A stretch of DNA of 64,000 bases. Source: Burkholderiaceae bacterium (lineage in GTDB: Bacteria; Pseudomonadota; Gammaproteobacteria; Burkholderiales; Burkholderiaceae_C). The notes under the pieces were generated by a model, which saw only the letters and a program-made list of their open reading frames with translations, ran no database searches and was not told the DNA's origin. Location: assembly GCA_019745555.1 (NCBI GenBank), contig JAIESX010000002.1:1-64000 (forward strand), in the 5' to 3' direction. Every line of letters begins with the position of its first letter. The first letter of the stretch is position 1. Below are positions 24,703 to 33,349 of the stretch, in pieces. The position numbers and the translations under genes are program-made.

Positions 24703-25194
24703 TCAGCGACGCACGGGCGGCATCAGCACGCGGTCGACCACGTGCACCACGCCGTTGGTAGCGGCCACGTCGGCGCGGGTCACCATGGCGTCTTCCACGG
24801 TGACGAAGGCACCGGCGCGGGCCAGGCCCACATTGGCGCCCTGCACGGTCTTGGCCGGGCCGTTCTTGACGTCGGCGGCCATGACCTTGCCGGCTACCAC
24901 GTGGTAGCTGATCACGTCCTTGAGGCGGGCCGGGTTGGCGGCCAGCTCTTCCAGGGTCTTGGCGGGCACGGCCTTGAAGGCCTCGTTGCTGGGCGCGAAG
25001 ACGGTGTAGGTGCCGGACTTCAGCGTGTCCTGCAGGCCGGCCTTCTGGACCAGGCTGTTCAGGGTGCTGAGCTGCGGGTCGCGGGCCAGGGTGTCGGCCA
25101 GGTTGGCGGGCTGGTTCATGCTGGCGCAGCCGGCCAGGCCCCAGGCCACGGCAGTGGCAAGGATGAGGCGGCGGGTGAGGGCGGTCTTGTTCAT
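24703..25194 (-). CDS. FAS1 (fasciclin) domain lipoprotein
   Basis: 163 residues: a basic N-terminus, hydrophobic stretch and lipobox LAGC (cysteine near residue 23), then one FAS1 domain. The domain shows LADTLARDPQLSTLNSLVQKAGL, the TVFAPSNEAF motif, LKDVISYHVVAGKV and the closing NGVVHVVDRVLMP. FAS1 proteins mediate surface adhesion or matrix binding. AGGAG lies six bases before ATG 25194, so this start is preferred to the adjacent ATG 25197. Divergent from pstS. Confidence 0.88.
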   Translation of the reverse strand: MNKTALTRRLILATAVAWGLAGCASMNQPANLADTLARDPQLSTLNSLVQKAGLQDTLKSGTYTVFAPSNEAFKAVPAKTLEELAANPARLKDVISYHVVAGKVMAADVKNGPAKTVQGANVGLARAGAFVTVEDAMVTRADVAATNGVVHVVDRVLMPPVRR

Positions 25195-25305
25195 CATGGG
25201 CTCCTGAGTGGGAAAGAGGAACCCGAAGGCTATCTTTGGCATGTGACAGACGCGTGACGGTGATTTGAAAAGTGCGCGGCGCGCTACACTCGCGGTGTAG
25301 GGGAT

Positions 25306-25339
25306 ATGTCACGTCCCTGTCACAAAAGCTTCGTAAATT
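25306..25339 (+). promoter_or_regulatory. Pho box and -10 of the pst operon
   Basis: ATGTCACGTCCCTGTCAC (25306-25323) matches the two-heptamer PhoB consensus. TAAATT at 25334-25339, exactly 10 bp downstream, serves as a -10 at the standard Pho-promoter spacing. A second phased pair is not evident. Confidence 0.85.
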
Positions 25340-25376
25340 TGGCTGGCTTTCCCGTCAATCAACCAGGAGTCATTCC

Positions 25377-26423
25377 ATGAAAGCTAGCTTGAAGTTTTCG
25401 ACGATGCTGGGCCTTGCGGCCAGCGCCACCCTGCTGCTGGCAGGTACGGCCAACGCCCAGAACGTGACCGGTGCCGGTGCAACCTTCCCGGCCCCGCTGT
25501 ATGCCAAGTGGGCTTCCGAATACGCCAAGGCCACGGGCAACAAGGTCAATTACCAGTCCGTGGGTTCGGGCGCCGGCATCCGCCAGATCGACGCCAAGAC
25601 CGTGGACTTCGGCGCTTCCGACATGCCCCTGAAGGACGAGGACCTGGCCAAGAAGGGCCAAGTGCAGTTCCCCACCGTGATCGGTGGCGTGGTGCCGGTG
25701 GTCAACATCCAGGGTGTCGCCCCGGGCCAGCTCAAGCTGACCGGCCCGCTGATCGCCGACATCTACCTGGGCAAGATCACCAAGTGGACCGACCCGGCCA
25801 TCACCGCGCTCAACCCCGGCGTGAAGCTGCCCGACGCCACCATCGCCCCGGTGCGCCGTGCCGACGGCTCGGGCACCACCTTTCTGTTCACCAACTACCT
25901 GAGCAAGGTCAGCCCCGAGTGGAAGGACAAGGTCGGTGATGGCACCGCCGTGAACTGGCCCACGGGCGCCGGCGGCAAGGGCAACGAGGGTGTGGCCGCT
26001 TTCGTCGGCCGCCTGCCCAACTCCATCGGCTACGTCGAGTACGCCTATGTGAAGCAGAACAAGATGACCTACGCGCTGATACGCAACAAGGACGGCAACT
26101 TCGTGCCGCCCAGCGACACGGCCTTCAAGGCCGCCGCTGCCGGTGCCGACTGGCTCAAGAGCTTCTACCAGATCCTGACCGAGCAGTCGGGCAAGGACGC
26201 CTGGCCGATCTCCGGCGCCACCTTCATCCTGATGCACAAGGTGCAGGACAAGCCCGCCAGCGCCGCCGGTTCTCTCAAGTTCTTCGCCTGGGCCTACGCC
26301 AACGGCGACAAGATGGCCGACGACCTGGACTACGTGCCCATGCCCGCCAGCGTGAAGGCCGCCATCGAGAAGTCCTGGGCCGAGATCAAGGACGCCTCGG
26401 GCAAGCCCATCGCCTACAAGTAA
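25377..26423 (+). CDS. pstS: Phosphate ABC transporter, periplasmic phosphate-binding protein
   Basis: High-affinity phosphate receptor. Signal peptide [20 protein letters not shown] ending ...GTANAQ, then the conserved [35 protein letters not shown] and [20 protein letters not shown] loops that bind phosphate. 348 residues. AGGAG eight bases upstream fixes ATG 25377; the open frame extends to 25272 across the Pho box and is not coding there. pstC follows after 4 bp. Confidence 0.96.
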   Translation: MKASLKFSTMLGLAASATLLLAGTANAQNVTGAGATFPAPLYAKWASEYAKATGNKVNYQSVGSGAGIRQIDAKTVDFGASDMPLKDEDLAKKGQVQFPTVIGGVVPVVNIQGVAPGQLKLTGPLIADIYLGKITKWTDPAITALNPGVKLPDATIAPVRRADGSGTTFLFTNYLSKVSPEWKDKVGDGTAVNWPTGAGGKGNEGVAAFVGRLPNSIGYVEYAYVKQNKMTYALIRNKDGNFVPPSDTAFKAAAAGADWLKSFYQILTEQSGKDAWPISGATFILMHKVQDKPASAAGSLKFFAWAYANGDKMADDLDYVPMPASVKAAIEKSWAEIKDASGKPIAYK

Positions 26424-26427
26424 TCTG

Positions 26428-27411
26428 ATGCCACAACAGCACACCATGAGTTCCTCCCCACCCGCGCAACGCCCCCGCTCCGGCGCCTGGTTCGACGTCG
26501 TCTTCGGCTGGCTGGCCCAGGGCGCGGCCTGGGTGACTCTGGCGCTGCTGGCCAGCATCCTGATCTCGCTCCTGGTCGGCGCCTGGCCGGCCATCGAGCG
26601 CTTCGGCCTGGGTTTCCTGACGAATGCGGTCTGGGACCCGGTGCAGGAGAATTTCGGTGGCCTGGTGATGATCTACGGCACCCTGGCCACCTCCTTCATC
26701 GCCTTGCTGATCGCGGTGCCCGTGAGTTTCGGCATCGCGCTCTTTCTCACGGAAATGTGCCCGGCCTGGCTCAGGCGCCCGCTGGGCACGGCCATCGAAC
26801 TGCTGGCGGCGGTGCCGTCCATCGTCTACGGCATGTGGGGCCTGCTGGTCTTCGGCCCCATCCTCGCGACCTATGTGCAGCAGCCGCTGCAGAAATTGCT
26901 GACCGGTGTGCCGTATCTCGGCGCACTCGTCTCCGGGCCCCCGGTGGGCATCGGTATCCTCTCGGCCGGCATCATCCTGGCCATCATGATCATCCCCTTC
27001 ATCGCCGCGGTGATGCGCGATGTGTTCGAGGTCACGCCCCCACTGCTCAAGGAGTCGGCCTATGGCCTGGGTTCCACCACCTGGGAGGTGGTCTCCAAGG
27101 TGGTGCTGCCCTACACCAAGACCGGCGTGGTCGGCGGCATCATGCTGGGTCTGGGCCGTGCCTTGGGTGAGACCATGGCCGTGACCTTCGTGATCGGCAA
27201 CATGAACCAGCTCGATTCGTTGAGTCTGTTCGAGGCCGCCAACAGCATCACCTCGGCGCTGGCCAACGAGTTTGCCGAGGCCTCCGCAGGCCTGCACCAG
27301 GCTTCGCTGATCTACCTGGGCCTGGTGCTGTTCTTCATCACCTTCGTGGTGCTGTCGCTGTCCAAGCTGCTGCTCCTGCAGCTCAAGAAGAACGAAGGAG
27401 CCAAGTCATGA
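26428..27411 (+). CDS. pstC: Phosphate ABC transporter permease PstC
   Basis: Inner-membrane permease, 327 residues with six main membrane segments. Contains the binding-protein-dependent transport signature region [45 protein letters not shown] and the PstC-typical [20 protein letters not shown] 26446 is a possible alternative start. The last codons overlap pstA in ATGA. Confidence 0.95.
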   Translation: MPQQHTMSSSPPAQRPRSGAWFDVVFGWLAQGAAWVTLALLASILISLLVGAWPAIERFGLGFLTNAVWDPVQENFGGLVMIYGTLATSFIALLIAVPVSFGIALFLTEMCPAWLRRPLGTAIELLAAVPSIVYGMWGLLVFGPILATYVQQPLQKLLTGVPYLGALVSGPPVGIGILSAGIILAIMIIPFIAAVMRDVFEVTPPLLKESAYGLGSTTWEVVSKVVLPYTKTGVVGGIMLGLGRALGETMAVTFVIGNMNQLDSLSLFEAANSITSALANEFAEASAGLHQASLIYLGLVLFFITFVVLSLSKLLLLQLKKNEGAKS

Positions 27412-28265
27412 GTGCACTCGACGACGTTCGCCGCGCGGCTTTTGCGAAGCGCAAGCGCGTCAACTTCATCGCGCTTGCGCTCTCCCTCGCGGCCATGGCC
27501 TTCGGTCTGTTCTGGCTGTTCTGGATCCTCTGGGAGACGCTGCGCCTGGGGATCGGCGGCCTGGCCTGGGCAACGTTCACGCAGATGACCCCGCCACCCA
27601 ACGAGGTGGGCGGCATTGCCAACGCGATCTACGGCTCCTTCCTCATGGTCATGCTGGCCACCCTGGTGGGTACGCCCATTGGCATCCTGGCCGGCATCTA
27701 CCTGGCCGAGTACAACCCCAAGGGGCTGCTGGCCGAGGTGACGCGTTTTGTCAACGACATCCTGCTGTCGGCGCCCTCGATCGTGATCGGTCTTTTCGTT
27801 TACGCCGTGATCGTGGCGCGCTTCAAGTCCTTCTCGGGCTGGGCTGGCGTGATCGCGCTGGCGCTGATCGTGATTCCCGTCGTGATCCGTACCACCGAGA
27901 ACATGCTGCAGCTCGTGCCCTCGGCCATGCGCGAGGCGGCCTATGCGCTGGGCACGCCCAAGTGGAAGGTCGTCACCATGATCACCCTGCGCGCGGCCCT
28001 GGCCGGTGTGGTGACCGGGGTGCTGCTCGCCGTGGCCCGCATTGCCGGCGAGACCGCACCGCTGCTGTTCACAGCGCTCAGCAACCAGTTCTGGACCTCT
28101 GACCTTTCGAATCCGATGGCCAGCCTGCCCGTGACCATCTTCAAGTTTGCCATGAGTCCCTACGAGAACTGGCAGCAGCTGGCCTGGGCCGGTGTGCTGC
28201 TGATCACCGTGGCGGTGCTCGGCCTCAACATCCTGGCGCGCGTGCTGACGCGTCGCAAGCACTGA
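27408..28265 (+). CDS. pstA: Phosphate ABC transporter permease PstA
   Basis: Second Pst permease, 285 residues and six membrane segments. PstA-type motifs are [31 protein letters not shown] and [50 protein letters not shown] overlap with pstC indicates coupled translation. pstB follows. Confidence 0.95.
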   Translation: MSALDDVRRAAFAKRKRVNFIALALSLAAMAFGLFWLFWILWETLRLGIGGLAWATFTQMTPPPNEVGGIANAIYGSFLMVMLATLVGTPIGILAGIYLAEYNPKGLLAEVTRFVNDILLSAPSIVIGLFVYAVIVARFKSFSGWAGVIALALIVIPVVIRTTENMLQLVPSAMREAAYALGTPKWKVVTMITLRAALAGVVTGVLLAVARIAGETAPLLFTALSNQFWTSDLSNPMASLPVTIFKFAMSPYENWQQLAWAGVLLITVAVLGLNILARVLTRRKH

Positions 28266-28308
28266 CGTTCCCATGTACACCAGCGACTATTCCCAAGCAA
28301 GGCAACCC

Positions 28309-29094
28309 ATGGACCCCATTTCCAACCCGGCCGAGATGCCCGCCCCGAAGATCTCGGTGCGCGACCTGAACTTCTACTACGGCAAGTTCCACGCGCTCAA
28401 GGGCATCAACCTGGACATTCCCGAGAACAAGGTCACGGCCTTCATCGGCCCCTCGGGTTGCGGCAAGTCCACGCTGCTGCGCGTGTTCAACCGCATGTAC
28501 GAGCTGTACGCGGATCAGCGCGCCGAAGGGCAGGTGCTGCTCGACGGCGAGAACCTGCTGACCAGCAAGCAGGACGTGGCCCTGCTGCGCGCCAAAGTGG
28601 GCATGGTGTTCCAGAAGCCCACACCCTTCCCGATGTCGATCTACGACAACATCGCCTTCGGCATCAAGCTCTTCGAAAGCCTCAGCACGACCGACATGGA
28701 GGAGCGTGTCGAGTGGGCGCTGCGCAAGGCGGCGCTGTGGAACGAGGTCAAGGACAAGCTCAAGCAAAGCGGCTCCAGCCTCTCGGGCGGCCAGCAGCAG
28801 CGCCTGTGCATTGCGCGCGGCATCGCGATCAAGCCCGAGGTCATCCTGCTCGACGAGCCCTGCTCGGCGCTGGACCCGATCTCCACCGCCAAGATCGAGG
28901 AGCTGATCACCGAGCTCAAGACCGATTACACGGTGGTCATCGTCACGCACAACATGCAGCAGGCCGCGCGCTGCAGCGACTACACGGCCTATATGTACCT
29001 GGGCGACCTGGTGGAGTTCGGCTCCACGGAACAGATGTTCTTCAAGCCCACGCGCAAAGAGACGGAAGATTACATCACTGGGAGGTTCGGATGA
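28309..29094 (+). CDS. pstB: Phosphate ABC transporter ATPase PstB (altered 3' end)
   Basis: ATP-binding subunit with Walker [10 protein letters not shown], the Q-loop [14 protein letters not shown], signature LSGGQQQR, Walker [13 protein letters not shown] and the H-loop [10 protein letters not shown] 28309 (MDPISNP) gives 261 residues; an in-frame ATG at 28273 is an alternative. The coding sequence ends with EDYITGRFG at 29094. A second, diverged copy of the last codons lies 92 bp downstream, showing that the 3' end has been rebuilt by an insertion. Confidence 0.95.
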   Translation: MDPISNPAEMPAPKISVRDLNFYYGKFHALKGINLDIPENKVTAFIGPSGCGKSTLLRVFNRMYELYADQRAEGQVLLDGENLLTSKQDVALLRAKVGMVFQKPTPFPMSIYDNIAFGIKLFESLSTTDMEERVEWALRKAALWNEVKDKLKQSGSSLSGGQQQRLCIARGIAIKPEVILLDEPCSALDPISTAKIEELITELKTDYTVVIVTHNMQQAARCSDYTAYMYLGDLVEFGSTEQMFFKPTRKETEDYITGRFG

Positions 29095-29186
29095 ACCGAG
29101 CTGTTATGCAATGGTGCAGGATAACTTCGCGCAGCGAAGTTAAGCGCAGCGGACGTAACCACTACATCACGGGCCGCTTTGGCTAA
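29071..29186 (+). repeat. Insertion scar: duplicated pstB tail flanking a palindrome
   Basis: The codons for YITGRFG-stop occur twice, at 29071-29094 (in frame with pstB, stop TGA) and at 29163-29186 (stop TAA). They share the exact first 8 bases TACATCAC and the same protein but differ at synonymous positions. Between them lies a perfect palindrome with 9-bp arms TAACTTCGC (29122-29130) and GCGAAGTTA (29134-29142) around GCA. The second copy overlaps the AAGGAG of phoU as an original pstB end would. Confidence 0.8.
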
Positions 29187-29197
29187 GGAGTGACGAC

Positions 29198-29899
29198 ATG
29201 CCGGATAAACACCTTTCCACCCAGTTCGACACCGAACTGAGTTCCGTCTCCAGCCGCGTCATGGAAATGGGCGGCCTGGTCGAGACCCAGGTCCAGCAGG
29301 CCGTGCAGGCCCTGGGCCAGTTCAACGCCGAGGCGGCGCGCCAGGTCATCGAGCTGGAAACGCGCGTCAACGCCATGGACGTGGAGCTGGACCACGAGAT
29401 CGCCTCCATCATCGGCCGGCGCCAGCCCACCGCGCGCGACCTGCGCCTGCTCATGGCCGTGGCCAAGGCCGTGGCCAACCTCGAGCGCGCGGGTGACGAG
29501 GCCGAGAAGATGGCGCGCATGGTGCTCTCGATCATCCAGAGCGGTGCCCCGCGCAACCTGCCGGCGTCCGAGCTGCGCACCGCAGCCGACCTGGCGGCCG
29601 GCCAGCTGCGCAAGGCGCTCGATGCCTTCGCCCGCCTGGACGTGGTGACCGCCGTGGCCATCCTGCGCGAGGACGACCTGATCGACAAGGAGTTCGACAG
29701 CTTCGTGCGCGTGCTCATCACCTACATGATGGAAGACCCGCGCACCATCTCCAGCAGCCTGGACCTGCTCTTCCTGGCCAAGGCGATCGAGCGCGTCGGC
29801 GACCACGCCAAGAACATCGCCGAGCTCATCATCTACATCGTCAAGGGTGCCGACATCCGTCACGCTTCGATCGAAGAAATCGAAGCGGTCCTCAAATGA
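29198..29899 (+). CDS. phoU: Phosphate signalling accessory protein PhoU
   Basis: Links Pst transporter state to PhoR and represses Pho signalling when phosphate is plentiful. 233 residues forming two three-helix PhoU repeats. Metal-binding-type motifs are LERAGDEAEKMARM in the first and AIERVGDHAKNIAE in the second. AAGGAG seven bases before ATG 29198. Overlaps phoB in ATGA. Confidence 0.95.
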   Translation: MPDKHLSTQFDTELSSVSSRVMEMGGLVETQVQQAVQALGQFNAEAARQVIELETRVNAMDVELDHEIASIIGRRQPTARDLRLLMAVAKAVANLERAGDEAEKMARMVLSIIQSGAPRNLPASELRTAADLAAGQLRKALDAFARLDVVTAVAILREDDLIDKEFDSFVRVLITYMMEDPRTISSSLDLLFLAKAIERVGDHAKNIAELIIYIVKGADIRHASIEEIEAVLK

Positions 29900-30609
29900 A
29901 GCAGCCCGCGGTTCTGGTGGTCGAGGACGAGCCGGCGATCGCCGAGCTGATCGCCGTCAACCTGCGCCACAACGGTTTCCGGCCCACGCTGGCTATGGAC
30001 GGTGACAGCGCCCAGCGCGAGATCGACGCCATGCTGCCGGATCTGGTGCTGCTGGACTGGATGCTGCCCGGCGCCAGCGGCCTGACCCTGGCGCGGCGCT
30101 GGCGCAGCGACCCGCGGACCAAGGCGGTGCCCATCATCATGCTGACGGCGCGTGGCGACGAAGCCGACCGCGTGGCCGGCCTCGATGCCGGAGCCGACGA
30201 CTACATGGCCAAGCCCTTCTCCACCAAGGAGATGCTGGCGCGCATCCGCGCCGTGCTGCGCCGTCGCGCCCCCGAGCAGACCTCGGTCACGCTGGAGATC
30301 GGCCAGCTCAGGCTCGACACCGCCACGCACCGCGTCACTTACGCCGAGCAGTCGCTCAAGCTCGGCCCCACCGAGTTCAAGCTGCTGCAGTACCTCATGA
30401 GCCATGCCGAACGCGTGCACAGCCGCGGCCAGCTGCTCGACAAGGTCTGGGGCGACCACGTCTTCATCGAGGAACGCACGGTGGACGTGCACATCAAGCG
30501 CCTGCGCGAGGCCCTGGGCGAGGCCGCACCCATGGTGGAAACCGTGCGCGGTGCGGGCTACCGGCTCTCGGCCCAGGCCCTGAGCCCCGCCGCACCGGCG
30601 CGCGGCTGA
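29896..30609 (+). CDS. phoB: Phosphate response regulator PhoB
   Basis: OmpR/PhoB-type regulator, 237 residues. The receiver domain has the acidic pair D11/E12 and phosphoacceptor D54 (LVLLDWMLPG), then the conserved threonine and lysine (MLTARG, MAKPFS). The C-terminal winged helix contains RVHSRGQLLDKVWGDHVFIEERTVDVHIKRLR, the recognition helix that binds Pho boxes. This is the presumed activator at the boxes found at 5991, 8393, 11893, ~15900-15984 and 25306. Confidence 0.96.
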   Translation: MKQPAVLVVEDEPAIAELIAVNLRHNGFRPTLAMDGDSAQREIDAMLPDLVLLDWMLPGASGLTLARRWRSDPRTKAVPIIMLTARGDEADRVAGLDAGADDYMAKPFSTKEMLARIRAVLRRRAPEQTSVTLEIGQLRLDTATHRVTYAEQSLKLGPTEFKLLQYLMSHAERVHSRGQLLDKVWGDHVFIEERTVDVHIKRLREALGEAAPMVETVRGAGYRLSAQALSPAAPARG

Positions 30610-30634
30610 ACCGTCCCGGTCCCGGCGTCTTCCC

Positions 30635-31999
30635 ATGCTGCTGCGCATCCTGTCCTTTCTTCTGCTGCAGGGCTTGGGTGGCGTGCTGGGCGTCTGGCTG
30701 GCGCCGCAGTCGCTGGAGATCCGCGGTGGCCTGGCCGGCATGCTGGCCGCCGGCACGGTCTGGGTGCTGTGGGATTTCACGCGTGGCCTGCGCGTGCTGC
30801 AGTGGCTGCGTGGCGACGAGCTGTCCGAGGCGCCGCTGCGCCTGGGGCTGTGGGGTGCGGTGGCCGAGCGTGTGCGGCGTGCGGCGCGTGTGCGCGAGCA
30901 GGCCACGCGTGAGAGTGACCGCCGCCTGCAGGATTTTCTGGCGGCGCTGCAGGCCTCGCCCAACGGGGTGGTGCTGCTGGATGCAAGTGGACGCATCGAA
31001 TGGTTCAACCAGACCGCATCCAGCCATCTGGGCCTCGATCCGGCGCGCGACCAGCTGCAGCACCTCGTGAACCTGGTGCGCGACCCGGCCTTCACGGCCT
31101 ATGTCGCCGCGGGCGACTACCACGGCAGTGTGACCATGCCGGGGCGTGCGCACAGCAGCTCGCACCCGGTGCGCATCTCGGTGCAGCTGCACGACTACGG
31201 CCAGGGCCGGCGCCTGCTGCTGTCGCGCGACATCACCATGTTCGAGCAGGCCGAGGCCATGCGGCGCGACTTCGTGGCCAATGTCTCGCACGAGATCCGT
31301 ACGCCGCTGACCGTGCTCTCGGGCTTTGTCGAGACCCTGCAGACCCTGCCGCTGGAGGCCAGCGAGCGTGCGCGCTATCTGGACCTCATGGCCCAGCAGG
31401 CTGGACGCATGCAGTCTCTGGTCAGCGACCTGCTCACGCTCTCGCGTCTGGAGGGCAGCCCTTTGCCTGGGGCGGGTGAATGGATACCGGTGGCCGGTCT
31501 CATGGGCCAGCTGCAACAGGAAGCGCAAGCGCTCTCGGCCGTGCTCAACCCGCCCATGACCGGTCCGGGCCAGGTGCTGGATTTCGAGCCGGCGCCTCCC
31601 TGCGAGCTGGGGGGCACACCGGGTGAGCTGCACAGCGCGCTGTCCAATCTCGTGAGCAATGCCGTGCGCTACACGCCGGCCGGCGGCACGGTGCGTTGCG
31701 GCTGGCTGCTGCATGCCGACGGCCGTGCCGAATTCTGGGTGCAGGACAGCGGACCGGGCATCGCCCCGGAGCACATCCCGCGCCTGACCGAGCGTTTCTA
31801 CCGCGTGGACCGCAGCCGTTCGCGTGACACCGGGGGCACGGGCCTGGGCCTGGCCATTGTCAAGCATGTGGTGCAGCGCCACGGTGCGGAGCTCAAGGTG
31901 GAGAGCACGCCGGGCAAGGGTTCGCGCTTTGCCATCGTCTTTCCGGCCAGCCGCGTGCGGCGCGTCTCGCAGCCGGCCGTCCTGGCCGCAGCGGCCTGA
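30635..31999 (+). CDS. phoR: Phosphate regulon sensor kinase PhoR
   Basis: Inner-membrane histidine kinase of 454 residues. Two N-terminal hydrophobic segments without a large periplasmic domain are followed by a PAS domain (LQASPNGVVLLDASGRIEWFN). Then comes a HisKA domain with phosphoacceptor H219 in VSHEIRTPLT, and an ATPase domain with N, G1 and G2 boxes (LSNLVSNAVRY, VQDSGPGI, GGTGLGLAIVKHV). Starts 25 bp after phoB, closing the pst-pho operon. Confidence 0.95.
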   Translation: MLLRILSFLLLQGLGGVLGVWLAPQSLEIRGGLAGMLAAGTVWVLWDFTRGLRVLQWLRGDELSEAPLRLGLWGAVAERVRRAARVREQATRESDRRLQDFLAALQASPNGVVLLDASGRIEWFNQTASSHLGLDPARDQLQHLVNLVRDPAFTAYVAAGDYHGSVTMPGRAHSSSHPVRISVQLHDYGQGRRLLLSRDITMFEQAEAMRRDFVANVSHEIRTPLTVLSGFVETLQTLPLEASERARYLDLMAQQAGRMQSLVSDLLTLSRLEGSPLPGAGEWIPVAGLMGQLQQEAQALSAVLNPPMTGPGQVLDFEPAPPCELGGTPGELHSALSNLVSNAVRYTPAGGTVRCGWLLHADGRAEFWVQDSGPGIAPEHIPRLTERFYRVDRSRSRDTGGTGLGLAIVKHVVQRHGAELKVESTPGKGSRFAIVFPASRVRRVSQPAVLAAAA

Positions 32000-32002
32000 G
32001 GC

Positions 32003-33346
32003 TCAGGGCCGCGCTTCCCGCTTCAGCACCTGCCAGATCATCCCCCAGAACGTCAGGGCGGCGAGCGCCATCGCGGCCGCGCCGGCCATCCAGAAGGCCG
32101 AGGGCGTCTGCAGCGCGGGCCAGGGGCCGATGCCGCGGTAGGCCAGCAGGTAGCCGCCGTACAGTCCCAGGCCCCAGAGCAGCACACCATAGATCACGAA
32201 GGGGGCCAGCGTGATGCGCCAGCAGCGCAGCACGAAGACGCCCAGGGCCTGCAGGCCGTCGAACAGGTGATAGAGCGCGACCCAGAGCAGCAGAGGCACG
32301 GCCTGGGCCACGACCTCCGCGCTGCTGGCGTAGACACCAGCCAGGGGTGCGCGTACCAGCACCAGGGTCAGGGCCAGCAGCACGGCGCTGCCGGCCACCA
32401 GACCGAAGCCCACGCCCACGGCGTGGCGCGCGCGCGCCGGCTGCCCCGCGCCCAGCCAGTAGCTGGTGCGCGCGCTGCTGGCGATGCCGATGGCCAGCGG
32501 CACCATGTAGAGCACGGCGGCCAGGTTGGCGGCGATCTGGTGCGCGGCTGCGGCCGTGGTGCCCTGGCGTGCGATGAACAGCGCCATGAGGGTGAAGGAG
32601 GTGACCTCGACCAGGATGCTCAGGCCGCTGGGCACGCCCAGACGCAGCAGCGGGCCGAGCACCTTGCCGTCCGGCCGTCCCGGCCATCGCCAGAGCGCAT
32701 AGGGCGTGTAGAGCGGACGGGTGCGCAGCAGCCACAACGCGAGCATGAGCATGCCCAGGTGCACGAGCAGCGTGGCCCAGGCGCAGCCGGGGGCACCGAG
32801 GGCGGGCAGGCCCCAGCCGCCGAAGGTGAACCAGATCGAGAGTGGCACCTTGATGGCGAGCGAGCCCAGCTGCAGCCAGGTGACGAGCTGGGGATGGCCC
32901 AGGCTCTGGTTGAGCGTGCTGTAGAGGCGGAAGGCCAGGGCCGCGGGCAGGGCCAGGGCCAGCACGCCCAGATAGGCGCGTACCTCACCGCGCAGGGACT
33001 CGGGCACATCGGCCCAGGCCAGCAGCGGGTCGGGGCTGAGCAGGATGGCCATGCCCACAGTCACGAGGCCGGCCCAGAGGTAGAGCGACTGGCGGAAGGC
33101 GTGGCCCAGGCGCTCGGGCTGGCGTGCGCCATGCAGCTCGGACCAGGCGGGCAGCAGCGCCTGCAGCACACCCATCAGGGCCACGTAGACGCTCATGTAG
33201 AGCGCGGAGCCGACCGAGAGGGCTGCCAGTGAGGCTTCGGCATAACGGCCGGCGACGATGGTGTCGGTCACGCCATAGGCCATGGTGGCCAGCTGGCCGG
33301 CCAGCACGGTGCCGGCGTGGCGCGTGATCGTGCGGAACTCGGCCAC
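32003..33346 (-). CDS. MATE family multidrug efflux transporter
   Basis: 447 residues and twelve hydrophobic segments in two homologous halves, as in NorM-type cation/drug antiporters. Typical are the opening GQLATMAYGVTDTIVAGRYAEASLAALSVG and the mid-protein SGLSILVEVTSFTLMALFIARQGTTAAAAHQIAANL. Its stop codon is 3 bp from the phoR stop (convergent). The substrate is not predictable. The next minus-strand gene ends 3 bp upstream, so both may share a transcript. Confidence 0.9.
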   Translation of the reverse strand: MAEFRTITRHAGTVLAGQLATMAYGVTDTIVAGRYAEASLAALSVGSALYMSVYVALMGVLQALLPAWSELHGARQPERLGHAFRQSLYLWAGLVTVGMAILLSPDPLLAWADVPESLRGEVRAYLGVLALALPAALAFRLYSTLNQSLGHPQLVTWLQLGSLAIKVPLSIWFTFGGWGLPALGAPGCAWATLLVHLGMLMLALWLLRTRPLYTPYALWRWPGRPDGKVLGPLLRLGVPSGLSILVEVTSFTLMALFIARQGTTAAAAHQIAANLAAVLYMVPLAIGIASSARTSYWLGAGQPARARHAVGVGFGLVAGSAVLLALTLVLVRAPLAGVYASSAEVVAQAVPLLLWVALYHLFDGLQALGVFVLRCWRITLAPFVIYGVLLWGLGLYGGYLLAYRGIGPWPALQTPSAFWMAGAAAMALAALTFWGMIWQVLKREARP

Positions 33347-33349
33347 GAT

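Noticed and set aside
23450-25312. A 620-codon minus-strand frame joining the binding protein to sequence opposite pstS upstream region
   Set aside because: Only the part after ATG 24622 has a signal peptide and family similarity; the upstream part overlaps the FAS1 gene out of frame.
25272-25376. Longer pstS coding sequence from 25272
   Set aside because: It runs through the Pho box and -10; ATG 25377 has a ribosome site and a signal peptide.
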